Of a stretch of DNA of 64,000 nt, positions 42,185 to 53,984 are shown piece after piece. A program made the position numbers and the translations under genes. This DNA comes from Cinnamomum chago (taxonomy: Eukaryota; Streptophyta; Magnoliopsida; Laurales; Lauraceae), in NCBI GenBank assembly GCA_038049695.1, contig CP142457.1, positions 27,179,001 to 27,243,000 on the forward strand. The letters run 5' to 3'. Below the pieces are notes generated by a model. It was not told where the DNA came from and made no database searches. It saw only the letters and a program-made list of their open reading frames with translations. Every line of letters begins with the position of its first letter. Within the stretch, counting starts at the first letter, position 1.

Positions 42185-45100
42185 TTAACCTTCAGGATCT
42201 GTAAGGTAAATGGGACTTTCATTTTCTCCCATATTGGCTGAAGCAAAAGACTCGGCAGACTCTGTGATTGATGGGATGGAAACAGTGTCGTCTGAATCAG
42301 AGATGTCATCATGCATGACATTGCGTTCATCAACTTCGGATGACTCAGATGCAGACGTTCCTAGCAAAAGCTTGTTTATTGCTGACTTTGCAGCTTCACA
42401 AAACCATTCATCTTCGGGCAGCGCACTGCAAAAATGTTAATCAGATCAGCCAACCTACAGAAAAAATAGGGGTTCCTTAGGAAGTACTGCAAAATGCAGC
42501 AGCAGATATAATTCCTTCAGTACAATTTCAGCACTGCAGATTTGGACAAGCCCAAAGGATATTTATAGACAGAATAATTGGACTACAAGTTCAATTTTGC
42601 AAATATACCCCCAAATGCAGCCTAAGAAAATAAGGAAGCAAAAGGCCAAGATTGATGGAGATGTACCATTAAAAAAAAAAAAGAGAGAGAGAGAGAGAGA
42701 GATTGATGGAGATGTACCTTTGGGGGTCCACTCCTCGTGCATTGAAGGTTCTGATGGCACGTGCAATTATGGCAGATGCAATCTGGCGTACATTCTTGGA
42801 TGGATAGCCCCCACAAACCGCTATTTCAATGGTAAAGTGCATATCAAGAATTAACTGACGCAGGAAAGGAATGTTTCAGAACACAGGCATTTCAAAAGAA
42901 CGTGAAGGAATGCACAATCATAGGAAGCATTTAACAAGCAACAATAAGCAGGTTTCAATGCCAAATAATAGCTGCAGCTGATTTTTAGTGATCTAACGAG
43001 TTCTATACTTGGCCAAGTTCAACATTTGAAAAGGAAATGTATAGCTGTAAAAGTATCCTGTTAACAGGTGCCTGGCATGGATGGCAACAAGAGCACATCA
43101 CATTCTCCCTTGTAGCTACATTGTGAAAAGAAAGGTAGAAAGATATTGAAGCAATTCAGTTTTGTCCAAATACATTCAACATTTTCAATGCCCTAGTTCG
43201 AGAGAAGTCATATGATATTCAATTCAATGTTTTGCACAGTTCCCTCGAGCCCTGAGCTTACTCATGTCTTGGATGGACAACAGCCCCAAAACAAACCAGG
43301 TAGGAAGATCCTAGCCATCCTTTGGAAAACTGCTATTTTTCTCTTCTTTTATACATTCAATTTCTATAATCTCAATTGAAGGATTAGAATTTTACGAGAA
43401 TGTCCTGTTTTTTAGTCAATGCCACATCATTTCACTGAGAAACACAACACCAAATCAACTGTCTACAAGGATCGACATAAAATTAAAGCTTGAGGATGCT
43501 ATGCAGATGACATTTGTGGATTATATAATTCCATCTAGACCAATACAGCCCAGCTCAATTCAGTTCCCCCTGTTCTGAGAGACATGAATAACGATGCATA
43601 TTTACATCAAGATAATCCTTTTTATAGAGTACAACTACAATAAGCACAAACACGATAATCAAAGACTACACCTATACATCAGAATGTGTGTCAGAGAGAG
43701 AGAGAGAGAAGGCTTGTGATGTGATGTTTTTTTCACTTCACCATGTTTGGGTGAAAAAAGTTTTGGAGAAGTAAACTTATAATGTGACACTAGTTACCTT
43801 TTACTCCTCCACAAGCCTCCTTGTTTTTTACCACCAAAAAGTGTGATGTGATGTTTTTTTTCACTTCACCATGTTTGGGTGAAAAAAGTTTTGGAGAAGT
43901 AAACTTATGATGTGACACCAGTTACCTTTTACTCCTCCACAAGCCTCCTTGTTTTTTTACCACAGAAAAGTGTGATAAAGTGTGGTGGAGTAAACTTTGT
44001 CACAAAAAGTTCTCTTTAATCTACATTCACTTTCTCACTTTACTTCATACTATCCAAATGAGGATTTTAGCACACCTCTACTTTTTACCTCAACATATAC
44101 CTTTACCTTTTCCATGATTTGATATTCACTACACCTATACACATCCACACATGTATTCTTAAGAAACCCCTCAACTTCGAAACTGTTTTTAAGAAAGCAC
44201 CCTTGATGGTATGATTTTGAATAGTACCATTTGATTCTTTCTAGTTTGGGTGATGTGTGCAGATTAGCTATCTACACAAGATTAAGTATAGGGTTGGGAC
44301 ATGGCTTTAGGTTTAAAAGGGACATGTTTGTCTTTTTTGTCACTAAAACAATAGAATGAAATATTGGTTCTCAAAATGGACTTCTATCATGCAGTGCCTT
44401 CAGCTGTCATGGTGCCTTTTCTGCAACCTTTCCTCATGAATGCCACTTAGCTCTTCCAATATGGAAAGCCATGCCTTTGGCCTCTTCATTCTTTTCTTAC
44501 TCTTTCAGTAATTGTTTCCTGTTTATCTTCTTTCTTTTTGGCTAGTCTATGAGTTTGTGTAGTGTTAATCTTTGGGTTCTTTTTGGAGGCTCTATGCCTA
44601 TGTATTCCTCCCCCCTTTTATTAATATTCATTTTGCCATTAAGCAAAAAAAAAATATATATTAGTTCTCAAAATGATCAGTGTGCTTTTCCAGAAACAGT
44701 TTCAAAGTTGCAAGGGTTCTTTAGCATTTTTTAAAGCCAAGGATAGTTCGCAAAATTAGGGTTGCAAATGGGTATCTGATTAGCTGAGTATCTGAAGTCT
44801 CCAGTTCTGAATAAAGAATGTATGGAACCTATTTTAGGATCCCGGAGTAATTTGGATCTGGATCCGGATACATGCACAATGGATCCGGGACATTCGGATC
44901 CAGTTCCAGATCCTTGTATGTTAGACCTGAGGATTCCGGTCTAGGAGGATTACATTCACATATTGAATGTATATAAGTTTTAAGGGCCTAGATAGCTTGA
45001 GTTATATTCATTTTTGAGAGTATTAGTCTAAACTTTAATCATACACCATTTCACAGTCTCAGCTGTATATTTTATTTTATTTCATTTTATTTTCTAAAGT

Positions 45101-48100
45101 TCTTTTTATCCAATTAAACTAATGCACTTTAGAATCTTATTTCGGATCTAGATCCAAGATCGGATCCCTACTTTAATTTGGTGCTGGATCCAGGTTGGGT
45201 CCTGCTTTCATGGTTCCAAATCCTGTTCAGACAAAAGGACCAAGATCTGGTTCCAGAACCAGTTCTGAATGCACAGGTTATGGTTCCATTTTCATAGTTA
45301 AGAATGACGAATTGAAGATGAAAATCTGCAGCCACTGCTCATCGATAGCCTCCTTCCACAATATGACGTTGTTGCCTTGCCTTCAGCGACCGCCAATGAA
45401 AAAGCGCACAAAGTATGTCCAAGTCGGTCTTTTTTTTTTGTGTGTGTGTGTGTGTGGGGGGGGGGGGGTGGGTGGGGGGGGGACTGTTTAACCAATTATT
45501 TCCAGTTTAAATTAAGTTCTCAAACACACAATCTAAGAAAATTTTTATCAACAATAAAGATCAAATGTAAATATATTTTGAATGGATACTTTCATTAAAA
45601 AAGAAAACAGACAGTACAAGAGATGAGTACTGACAAACTAAAATAGGATATATATATATATAGCTATGAGAGATAAGGTGGGGGCCCTCATATCCATATC
45701 CAATGCCAACAACTTAAATGTGAGGACCCCCACCCCTATCTCTCATTCAAAGTGAGAGATATCTCTCATAGGACCGTCTCCCATATATATATATATATAT
45801 ATGTAACCTTACTATGAGAGATGAGGTGGGGGCCCTCACATCCATATCCAATGTCAATAACTTAAATGTGAGGGCCCCCACCCTATCTCTCATAGTAAGG
45901 TGAGAGATGCTCTCATAGGAGCATTTCCCTATATATATATGAATTCTCAAAAACTCCCCATTTCAAAAGGGGCGTTTTCTCCCCTCTTGATTTGTCCAAT
46001 GAGATAATGCCACCTCACGGCCAATTGTTTCTCCCTTTTGAAGGCAATAATTATTAGGCTTTCAAAAGCAAAAAAATCTTTTCCTAACTTTTCTCTCCTT
46101 TAAATCCGTTACATTCATATGTTCTCTCTCTTTCACACAAGTCTTCTTTCAAAAATTTGAATACTTAGAGAGGATGACAGGATGTGCATTTGACACAGAC
46201 CTTTATTTTCCCTTCTTTATTTTCTATAGTGGGGCACACCCTTTATAAAGCCTTTTGCATGAATATTTAGAAAAATCCTAGCCATTCGATTCACCTACCT
46301 TCTATGAACTTGTGTTTTTTTTTTTTTTCTCCAATTTGTCTCTAATCTGATCATTTAACTATGAAAGGATTTAATAACAAAATAAGTGGGTCCTACAAAT
46401 AGATTTCTAATGTTCCCATGCTATGATACCAAAATAAGTGGGTCCTACTGATATATTTCTAATGTTCCCATGCCATGAAGCAATAATTAACACCATAAAT
46501 CGGTATTAGTTTAATACCAATCAAACCATTAGCTGTTATTGATTAAAAATAAGATTATTGTACTAATAGATTTCAAATATTGCCATGCCCATTAACTTTA
46601 ATGAATTTAATCATAAAATTGAGAGCGTGCCACTAGTAGATTCTTTATTCGTAATTTGCCATGCTATAATGCAAGCAATGATTAACAAAATTCATTGACA
46701 TTAACTTGATATCCAATCAAGTCATTAACTGTCATTGATTTAATCACGTAAATAAGATGGCCCATTGAGAAGGAGAAAAAAAGGGGAGATATTTATGGTC
46801 GTCGGACTCTAAGTATGGAATTGATATTTTGATAGAGGGAGAAAAAATAGGAAAAGGATAACTTAACTTGTTTATTTTTTAGAGAGAAAAAATAGGGCTT
46901 TCAAATGCTTTGACCTCTCTCTAAACGCGTACACCAATTAGGAGAGGGGCATTTTTAACAACGCCCAGGGCGTTTTGTAGCGTGCCTCATATACAAATAT
47001 ATATATATATATATATATAATGCAGAAAGATATCAATCTAGCAAGATCAATATAGAGTATCAACAGCAGTGACTATGAAACAAGATAGAATGCACGCTAG
47101 ATGATGTTACAAATTAAAAGGCATTCAAGTTGATCACACATTCCATAGCATGCACATAAAAGAGTGCAAAAGAGATGGACAAAGAGCTTTTTATAGTGGT
47201 TCGGTCCTTGACCTACGCCCACTCCCAAAAGCACCTACCTACGGTCTCTTGGTATTCACTAATTGAGATTTTCAACAGGGGCATCTCAAAAACCCATACA
47301 ACCTAGTTTTATTAAGTTGGTTCGATCATGAAGGTCAACTCCACCAATCTATTTTATTATACAGGTTTGATACGAAGGTCTACTCCTCTTTACAGATACA
47401 ATAAAGAATGAAATACGGTCAAATGCTAGTAAATATAAATATTACTAGAAGACCGCGTTTGATGCCGAGATCCAAAGTCCAGACTCAAGCTTTAGCCCTC
47501 CGCAACAACCGATCCTTGGTGATGATGATCTCCAATATTGCTCAACCAAATAGATCGTAGAGGCTATGGGATCTAGGTTTTCTGTAGAAAACCTTATAAA
47601 AACTTAACCTAGATCACAATCTAAAAGAAAAAAAACTCTCTTTAATGAGCTTGGATGCTCAATATGATTTTCCTATGAAGCATTTAGAGACATGGACGAA
47701 AGTTAGAAAGTTTAAGGATGGTTTTAATGGCTTTTACAAGTTCTCTCTCTGTGAGCTTTCAGAAGGGTCATATATAGATCTGGATCCGAAGACAGATATT
47801 TACAGATTCTGAGCTTCGGTCAACCGAGGTATAAGCTTTGGTCAACTGAGGTGCCAAAACAGGCAACACAGCTCATGCACAACAGCTAATTTGACTCGGA
47901 TCCATATCTGCTTTGGTTGACCGAGGGACTGTTCAGTCCCCCGAGACCTTATGAGCCCCAAAAACACTCTAGAAAATAAACCGAAAGAAAGCTTCGGTCC
48001 TCCGAAGGGGTCTTTTGGTCAACCGACACCACCAGCTTTGGGCCCTCGAGACCATTAGTGCTCAAAATTGAGCTCTCTGGAATTTAGACTAAAGAAAGGT

Positions 48101-50697
48101 CTAGGGCCCCCAAATGGGCCCTTCGGCCCACCGAGCTTAAAAGCTCGTCCACCGAAGAACTAGAGAAACCTTTAATAAAAGGCATTCTTAGGGCAACGAA
48201 GTCCAGGCAAATTTAAACCATATTCACTAAGTGTCTTAGGGCCTATTTCTAGATATCTTTTAGGGTCATTTACCTGACAGTCGGCACATATTGGGATGAG
48301 CTTGATGAAGCAAATGCCTTCACAACTTGATCTTCTGGTCTGGATATAACTAGAGCATCTTCCAGAGTCAAGATCATAGACAATCTGCACTTCCCTTAGG
48401 TTGTCAATTTCATGATTGCTTTTGCCCTCATTTTATTATTCTTTTTTGAGTTTAAAAACTTTTTTGAGAGAGTGCTGCTTTTGTTGCCCTTAGTGCTTGC
48501 CGAGAGAGGAGGCAAAGAAGGCAGAAGACAGATGAAGGGTTGCCAGGAGAAGATGAGGAACAACTGAAGTGTAAGGGATATAAGGCAAAAAAAAAAACCT
48601 ATTGCTCTTTATGTCTTTTTGCTAGCAGGTCAGTTCCAGGTCCACAGGTTGGAACCTGTATGTACCCGGAATCGGACCCAATTCATTTCCAGGTCCAGAA
48701 ATAGGTTCTGTATCCAAATTCGATTATCAAATGGAGCCTAAATTAAGTTCTAGACCCATTTTCCTGGGTTGGATACCCCATGTAATCAGATATCTATTTG
48801 CAACCCTAGATACAACACCTAGGTTACATGTCAGATCTGGAACCAGATCTACAAAAACGGATCCAGGTCTGGATCCACCATGGTTCTGCCCTGGATCCAA
48901 CCCATTTGCATCCGTGTAGAATGAACTCAAACCTCAAGGGATTTTTTAGAAAAATCTCTACAAAAATCAGATATATAAAAAGACAACCAGAGAAGCCAGC
49001 ATACTCAGAAGATATTGACTGAATTTAATAAAGCCAATTGGCCAAAAATGGCACAAAAACCCATCTAAAATTAATCTTGAGATATACAAGCCCTAAAATC
49101 CAAAGTCAAACCAAAGTCCTCAATGCACTTGATCTTTTTTCCTATATGTTATAGGATTCATAACAACGAAAACATACAATCTACATCAAACCGGGAAATA
49201 AGAATCTAGTGTTGCAAATGAGCTACAGGAGGAGACAATTCACGCACATCGTCTAGATAATTTAAGTGTAGCTATTGAGACTCTTGCTTTAGTTCAAATG
49301 AGTGTCTATACTCAGTATTTACTCTTTATTGTTACATGAGGACATAAAGAATTAATCCTGGCTCTCGGTATCTGCAAATGACCACCTTTTCTTACATTGT
49401 GAGTGCTCCCTTGTTTTGTGGTGCCGTTTCTTGGCAAAGTGTGGCGTGCTATGGGGTTTGCCGGGGTCTTTGTCGAGTTTGGTGGTGGCTTGGATGTTGT
49501 CTCCTGATTTCGGTTGTGGGGCCATTCTTCGGAAGCTTGTTCCTTTTTCCATTTTATGGTCAGTGTAGAAAGAAAGGAATGATAGAATCTTAAGGGAGTC
49601 ATCTTTGTCGGTTGAAGATCTTACGCATTTGGTAATCTTGAGAATAGCCAAATGGGCTTCTATGAGTAGGATGTTCGATAGCTCTAGCTCTGATGGTGCT
49701 TTGCATAATTGGGGAGCTACTATGTTCTGCAGGGTTCCTAAGAGTAGAAAAGTTTTAAGATGGACATCTCCTCCAATGGGGTCCCGAAATTTATTGTGGA
49801 CGGTGCAGCGAGAGGAAACCCATGTCCTTCTGGTATAGGAGGGGTGCCCCACAACAGTGAATGGGATATGTCCATGTTTTCAAAGAGTGTTGGCATTTTG
49901 GATTCTGATGAAGCGGAAGTCTTGGCTATTTTAGAAGCTCTCCGTAATATTCGGATGTGTTCCCATGCTTTTCTTGTGGTGGAGAGAAACTAATTGAAAG
50001 TACTTTCTTGGGTCTCTTCTCCATCAGCCGCCCCGTGGAAATTTCATTTCCATTTCAATGAGATTAAGTTTGTGGCTTCAAGTATTCAAGTGGAGTTTAA
50101 GCATCAGGGCTGCTCATCAAATGGATTGGCGGGATCCTTGGCAAAGACTCAAGGGGGTTTTAAGACGTTCTCCTTTGTTTTTATTCTCTTTGTAATTTGT
50201 TTTTGCTTTCAGGTTATAATGCTTTAAAACCTTTGTAGCCCAATCTTTTGATTGGTGCCTCCTTCGTTTTGCTTCCCTTTTCTAATGAAATCTTTGGTTT
50301 TACCATTAAAAAAAATGAGGGCATAAAGAAGCCATAATTGGGCTTTGTTCATGGCTTCCCTATCACAATTATAAAGGCCCATGCTAAAAAATGAACATGG
50401 TACATGACAACTATTTAAAAATAAAACAACAAATGTAGCAAAATCCTAATCAAGGAACAATAAACAAATAACAAAGAACCAATTCATACAAAAATTTAAA
50501 GTGAATACCTGCTGCAAACCAAATGGCTGAAGGTGAGCAGATTCATCTTCAAATACACCCCAGAACTCTTGCTCATCCAATAACCACATTACCACAGTTT
50601 CTGTAACCCTGGCAAGCAAATTCTTTTGTATCTTTTCATTCCCAAGTAGCACATCTCCAGCAACTATTGCCAATTGCTGCAACTTAGCAAACAATGC
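42185..50697 (-). CDS. EXO84C: Exocyst complex component EXO84C-like, 3' part only
   Basis: Exo84 is a subunit of the exocyst, which tethers secretory vesicles to the plasma membrane. Three coding exons are seen: 50509-50697 (63 codons), 42718-42854 (137 bp) and 42185-42425 (241 bp with TAA at 42185-42187). Introns are 7654 bp and 292 bp; all junctions are GT/AG and in phase. The encoded 188 residues run [19 protein letters not shown]... [12 protein letters not shown] ...PFGLQQ, then [12 protein letters not shown] ... [11 protein letters not shown], then [23 protein letters not shown], ending in an acidic Ser-rich tail and YLTDPEG. This matches the C-terminus of plant EXO84C (from memory of the Arabidopsis protein; not searched). 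The acceptor at 50698-50700 needs an upstream exon that I cannot find before 64000. Intron 1 is packed with mobile elements. Confidence 0.9.
43715..43970. repeat. 128-bp tandem duplication in EXO84C intron
   Basis: Two nearly identical units starting TGTGATGTGATGTTTTTTT (about 43715 and 43842) contain CACTTCACCATGTTTGGGTG and CTCCACAAGCCTCCTTG. The second differs by about five changes. A CACTTCACCATGTTTGG-type sequence recalls the CCATGTTTGG motifs in the 21-22 kb repeat, so both may derive from related MITEs. Confidence 0.8.
45578..45650 (-). mobile_element. L1-type LINE 3' end relic
   Basis: The sequence TGAATGGATACTTTCATTAAAAAAG...CAGTACAAGAGATGAGTACTGACAA closely matches the 3' end of the LINE at 4190-4250 (GGATGGCTACTTTCATTAAAAAAC...GTACAAGAGAAATATACTGACAA). 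Only the terminal 70 bp or so is present. Confidence 0.7.
45664..45746. mobile_element. Hairpin MITE, copy 2
   Basis: The left arm CTATGAGAGATAAGGTGGGG and the inverted right arm, ending CACCCCTATCTCTCAT, surround a short loop containing AACAACTTAAATGTG. The family is shared with 28595-28677 and 45812-45895. It is flanked by TA runs. Confidence 0.75.
45812..45895. mobile_element. Hairpin MITE, copy 3
   Basis: The arms match at 28 of 30 bases: left CTATGAGAGATGAGGTGGGG..CCCTCACAT, right its reverse complement, with a 24-bp loop. It follows copy 2 in direct orientation, separated by GTGAGAGATATCTCTCATAG and a TA run. It is non-coding. Confidence 0.8.
45900..47029. other. EXO84C intron, unassigned part
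   Basis: Non-coding sequence with diverged tandem-like blocks around 46380-46480 (AAAATAAGTGGGTCCTAC twice) and repeated ATGCCATG/CATTGA words to 46750. A (TA)n run lies at 46996-47018. No gene is seen. Confidence 0.4.
47030..48430. mobile_element. LTR-like region with TCGGTCAACCGA palindromes
   Basis: It contains the block TTTATAGTGGTTCGGTC..GACCTACGCCCACT (47192-47224) shared with 23.9 and 38.4 kb. Further on (47810-48165) is a series of degenerate palindromes such as GCTTCGGTCAACCGAGG, TTGGTCAACTGAGG, TTGGTTGACCGAGGG and TTCGGTCCTCCGAAGG. Such sequences are typical of long plant LTRs. Ends and target duplication were not found, so it may be a truncated LTR. Confidence 0.45.
49352..50314 (+). 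mobile_element. 5'-truncated L1-type LINE in EXO84C intron
   Basis: The plus strand, antisense to EXO84C, encodes zf-RVT remnants ([16 protein letters not shown] type) and an RNase H domain. The latter reads [18 protein letters not shown], then [13 protein letters not shown], broken by a stop and frame shifts. It ends with an A-run at 50308-50314. It is flanked by 16-bp direct repeats, ATGAGGACATAAAGAA (49336-49351) and ATGAGGGCATAAAGAA (50315-50330), with one transition between them: a clear target duplication. Confidence 0.87.
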
Positions 50698-52200
50698 CTG
50701 AATACATGATAAATGAAAATTCAGCAAATTGCCAAATATTTCCATCCAATGGAAGAATATTTCATGAAATATCAAGGAAAATGACCACCACAAGCAAGAA
50801 AATTATCTCCTGCAAGTTGACATAATATTAAGATTAAGGGTTCAGTTAGATACATACAAAACAGAATATTTACATATTTAAATCTTTTCAGATTATAGTA
50901 GTACCAAAAAAGAATATGCGATAGTGAAACATTATAGTATTGCTCTTGTTTGCTAATTTCTGGATACTGAAGATTCTGAGTCCAATTGTTGGGCAGTTTT
51001 TTTTGTTTTTTTTTTAATGGTAATTGTTTGGCAGTTGCTGAAGACTTTAATATATACTGATATCAAAATTTAACCATTTGATCAGAACTAAAAAGAAATC
51101 AGTTTCCACCGATCTCTCAGCCTATTAGTCCAAAAGGGAAAGAAGACAGGTGAAGTAAAGGGTGGCCTACATGAGTAGCATTCGTCTTTTCTTTTCATTG
51201 TAGCAATCATAATTCCTTTTTTTTCAAGTGAATTATTCATACCCAAATAATTGAGATCTTCAAAACAGTCAAGCCACTAAACTTAGAATAATTAAGCATA
51301 ATACCTACAATTATCACACAACTTAGACAAGTCACAAGACCAACAATACCATTGAAAAAACACAACTACACAGTAGTCTGAGTTCAGACAAGAACCTAGT
51401 TGCAATAATCTCTCTACGAACAATCAACACACAATTCAGAAAGTTTAATCAGCTATGCCACTTTCCTTGTTTAAGTACTTCCTTTGCATGAGAATCTTAA
51501 AGAGTATTAACTAAATTCTGAACAAATACATCTACTGATATGCTAGATACTATTTATGATGCAAACAAGAATAAGTCTCTAAAAAGATAATCTCAATCCA
51601 CAGCAACATTTTGAATGTGTAGCGAAGTCATCAATTGAAAATCCAAAAAGAAAAAAAAAAGAATCACCAAAATTTCTGCACTCGAATCAAGACAATTGCA
51701 TTCCAACAAGGCAATAACCACCACTCTAAATCTCAAAGAAAACTCATAACTTCAATTAGTTTCTTGTAGTCCAAATAACATATAAAAACTAACTAGGCAG
51801 TCGACAGCAGTAAACCAGGCCTGAGAGTCAAATTACTACAACCAGAACAGAATATTACACAACTGCAAGTTAACACCCAAAAATGACCCATTTGCTGTTG
51901 GCCAATTAATAGTTGCAAAGGAAAGCCACCAAACATTCATTCGCCAACTTAAAATGGTAAAAATCTCATAACGGTGATTAGATGCAATAGATAATTCCTT
52001 CGAAAAACCAGCATCTTGTTGGACCCTTTGATATACTGATAATAGGACCTCTGAAATGTGAATTAAGTAGATGAGTGACATTGATAAATACTAGTTCAGT
52101 CAATGAGTTAAATATATTTAAAGGGCACCAAATTCATCCAACAGACTGTGAACTATATCATCAGTACTCTACATTAACTTTATTAGAATTTCTAAAATAG
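50698..52200. other. Sequence upstream of the known EXO84C exons
   Basis: If the acceptor at 50698-50700 is real, this is intron. I see no exon with the expected EXO84 sequence and no recognisable mobile element. The minus-strand frame at 51836-52081 follows an acceptor-like ACATTTCAG but matches no family I recognise. Confidence 0.4.
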
Positions 52201-52203
52201 TTT

Positions 52204-52250
52204 CTTGTAGCCGACTCCAAGATAGTTGGGACAAGCCTTTAACGATGAAG
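52204..52250 (+). mobile_element. RTE-type LINE 3' terminus relic
   Basis: TTGTAGCCGACTCCAAGATA followed by GTTGGGACAAGCC and a GATGAAGATGA tail is the standard 3' signature of plant RTE elements, with a few changes. No coding part is kept in front of it. Confidence 0.65.
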
Positions 52251-52612
52251 ATGAGTTTACAGGTAGCAACAGGAACTTAAGTAGGAGACAAGCCAATCTA
52301 ACAGAGAGAATAAGAAGAAAGATAAGACAAGAACTAGAAGAGGAAAAGATAGAAGGTAGAGAGAACCCATCACCCATGAAACATTCTCATAGTTCCCAAC
52401 GACTTCTGCCACCCTATGAAACAATTTCAGTGAGCAGCTTTAGTGCATCATGGGCCTAATGGCTGCAAGAAGAGGCCTACCCCATAGTAGGCCAGTTCAT
52501 TGCGCAAAGCCTACAGACGACTAGCCCATTGGACATGGCCCATGTCAGCCAGCCCATTAGGTACAACTATATCTACTTTTTTAATATAGCAACTATCCAA
52601 GAATTCTCCTAG

Positions 52613-52735
52613 ATTGACATTCTTAGTAAATATCCAACAAAATTTCTAGATCTGCATTCTTAGTAAATTTTCAAAAAGATGTTCTAGATCTACATTCTTA
52701 GTCTAAAAATCTAGAATTTCCTAGATCTAGCAAAA
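52613..52735. repeat. Short tandem repeat, about 45-bp unit
   Basis: Three diverged units contain CATTCTTAGTAAAT...TTTCTAGATCTGC. Starts are near 52618, 52660 and 52694. Non-coding. Confidence 0.65.
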
Positions 52736-52737
52736 TA

Positions 52738-53593
52738 GGGCCCACTTGGCATCATTCTCATACATTCCAAGATTGTGCTGACTTTGCAATGTGCCAAGAA
52801 TGAGTTGTGCTGATAATGGGATTGTGCAGAACACGTTTGGCAACATTCTATCAAATTGTTGAGCTGAGAGCTGACTGTACAGAATTTGTTTGGCAACATT
52901 CTGTCGGTATTTTCCCAAGGATCAGAATCGTATAAATAATTTTACAAAAAGTAATAAATAATTCTACAACTAAAATTTATTATCAGAATTTGAAAATCAT
53001 AATAATTCTAATATGAGATTTTTACAGTTTTAGTAGAAATAAATTAAGTTGGGTACTGAAGAGAAATAACTACGAATTTACATTTGTAACTTGTCCTCAA
53101 GGTTTTCAAAACACAAAAGATTCTTCCAGATTCTAAAAGAAATGCTAATATATCAATTCAGATTCTAAAAGTTATGTTAAACACAGGCATTATAATGATC
53201 AATTGATAAATTTCATTAATTCCAAATTAGGGTGAATTGATTCATAAATAAATAGTGAGTATGAAGCTGCTGCCTTATTGGATTTATAATAAACGGGCCT
53301 AATGCGGAAAAAATAATGGGGAATAGATCTCAGGTCAACCTACTCAAATAAAAAAGGAGAGGTTGACCTTGGTTGGGTTAACCTACTCAATACTGTAACA
53401 AATTCAAATGGGAGAAGCCCATAGTTTAAAATAATAGCTGTTGGACGATGATTTTGCCCCTTACTAATAGATGAGTGGTGAATTGAGAGTCGAAGCCCAA
53501 TTTTAAATGTTGACATAACATAGTCATGATCACCAATCCATATTGTGGGGCCCATCATATCAAGGTTTCCATTTGAGAGAAAATAGGCCTAAC

Positions 53594-53632
<39 letters not shown>

Positions 53633-53876
53633 GTGGGGGAGTGGGGACTAACCGTTCATATATCTACTTAAAAGGTTACGGAACAATGGGTTTTCTACCA
53701 AAAAATGAAATAACATTGTTCTGAGATTTCCTCACTTCTACGTTCCCATGGCGAGTCTTTTCTGGAATGCTCTAACAGATCTTTTGTTTTTTTAATGGTT
53801 ATCCAAACATCATTCCATCATTTTTTAATTCCTTGGCACGCGGGAATGTGAAAGTGAAATGATGCCAGACGAGCCC
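52738..53876. mobile_element. Non-autonomous TIR element
   Basis: The left GGGCCCACTTGGCATCATTC and the reverse complement of the right, GGGCTCGTCTGGCATCATTT, form inverted ends that continue with a CATTCC word. The flanking trinucleotide ATA is the same on both sides, which could be a short target duplication or chance. The 1.1-kb interior is non-coding and includes a roughly 36-bp (GA)n run (53595-53630) and a short duplication of TTTGGCAACATTCT (about 52838 and 52889). Confidence 0.6.
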
Positions 53877-53984
53877 ATAGCTGACAACCCTCTCCAACTG
53901 ATGATGGGGAAAACCAACAACAATTTGCATGTGAAGAGCCAATGCCAACCACAAATCAAGCCTTCATGAAAATATCAAAAATCC

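Larger units (their letters stand above)
44757..48808. mobile_element. Possible hAT-like TIR element with nested insertions
   Basis: The left sequence TAGGGTTGCAAATGGGTATC and the reverse complement of the right, TAGGGTTGCAAATAGATATC, match well and continue with TGATTA on both sides. Near both ends lie clusters of GGATCC/GGATCTGG words. The 4-kb interior contains a LINE tail, two hairpin MITEs and an LTR-like region. The flanking 8-mers (CGCAAAAT and GATACAAC) do not match, and a second similar terminus lies at 48901-48919. The pair could instead be two separate relics. Confidence 0.45.

Noticed and set aside
47810-48165. CRISPR-like array
   Set aside because: The repeats are short degenerate palindromes with variable spacing in plant nuclear DNA, inside an LTR-like segment.
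44749-48816. Single autonomous transposon spanning the TAGGGTTGCAAAT ends
   Set aside because: The 8-bp flanks do not match and no transposase is present. Kept only as a low-confidence TIR pair.
49352-49852. 166-codon minus-strand frame
   Set aside because: Antisense shadow of the plus-strand LINE zf-RVT/RNase H domains.
51836-52081. Possible missing EXO84C exon after an ACATTTCAG acceptor
   Set aside because: The encoded sequence does not resemble the expected EXO84 region before ALFAKLQQ, and no fitting donor keeps phase.
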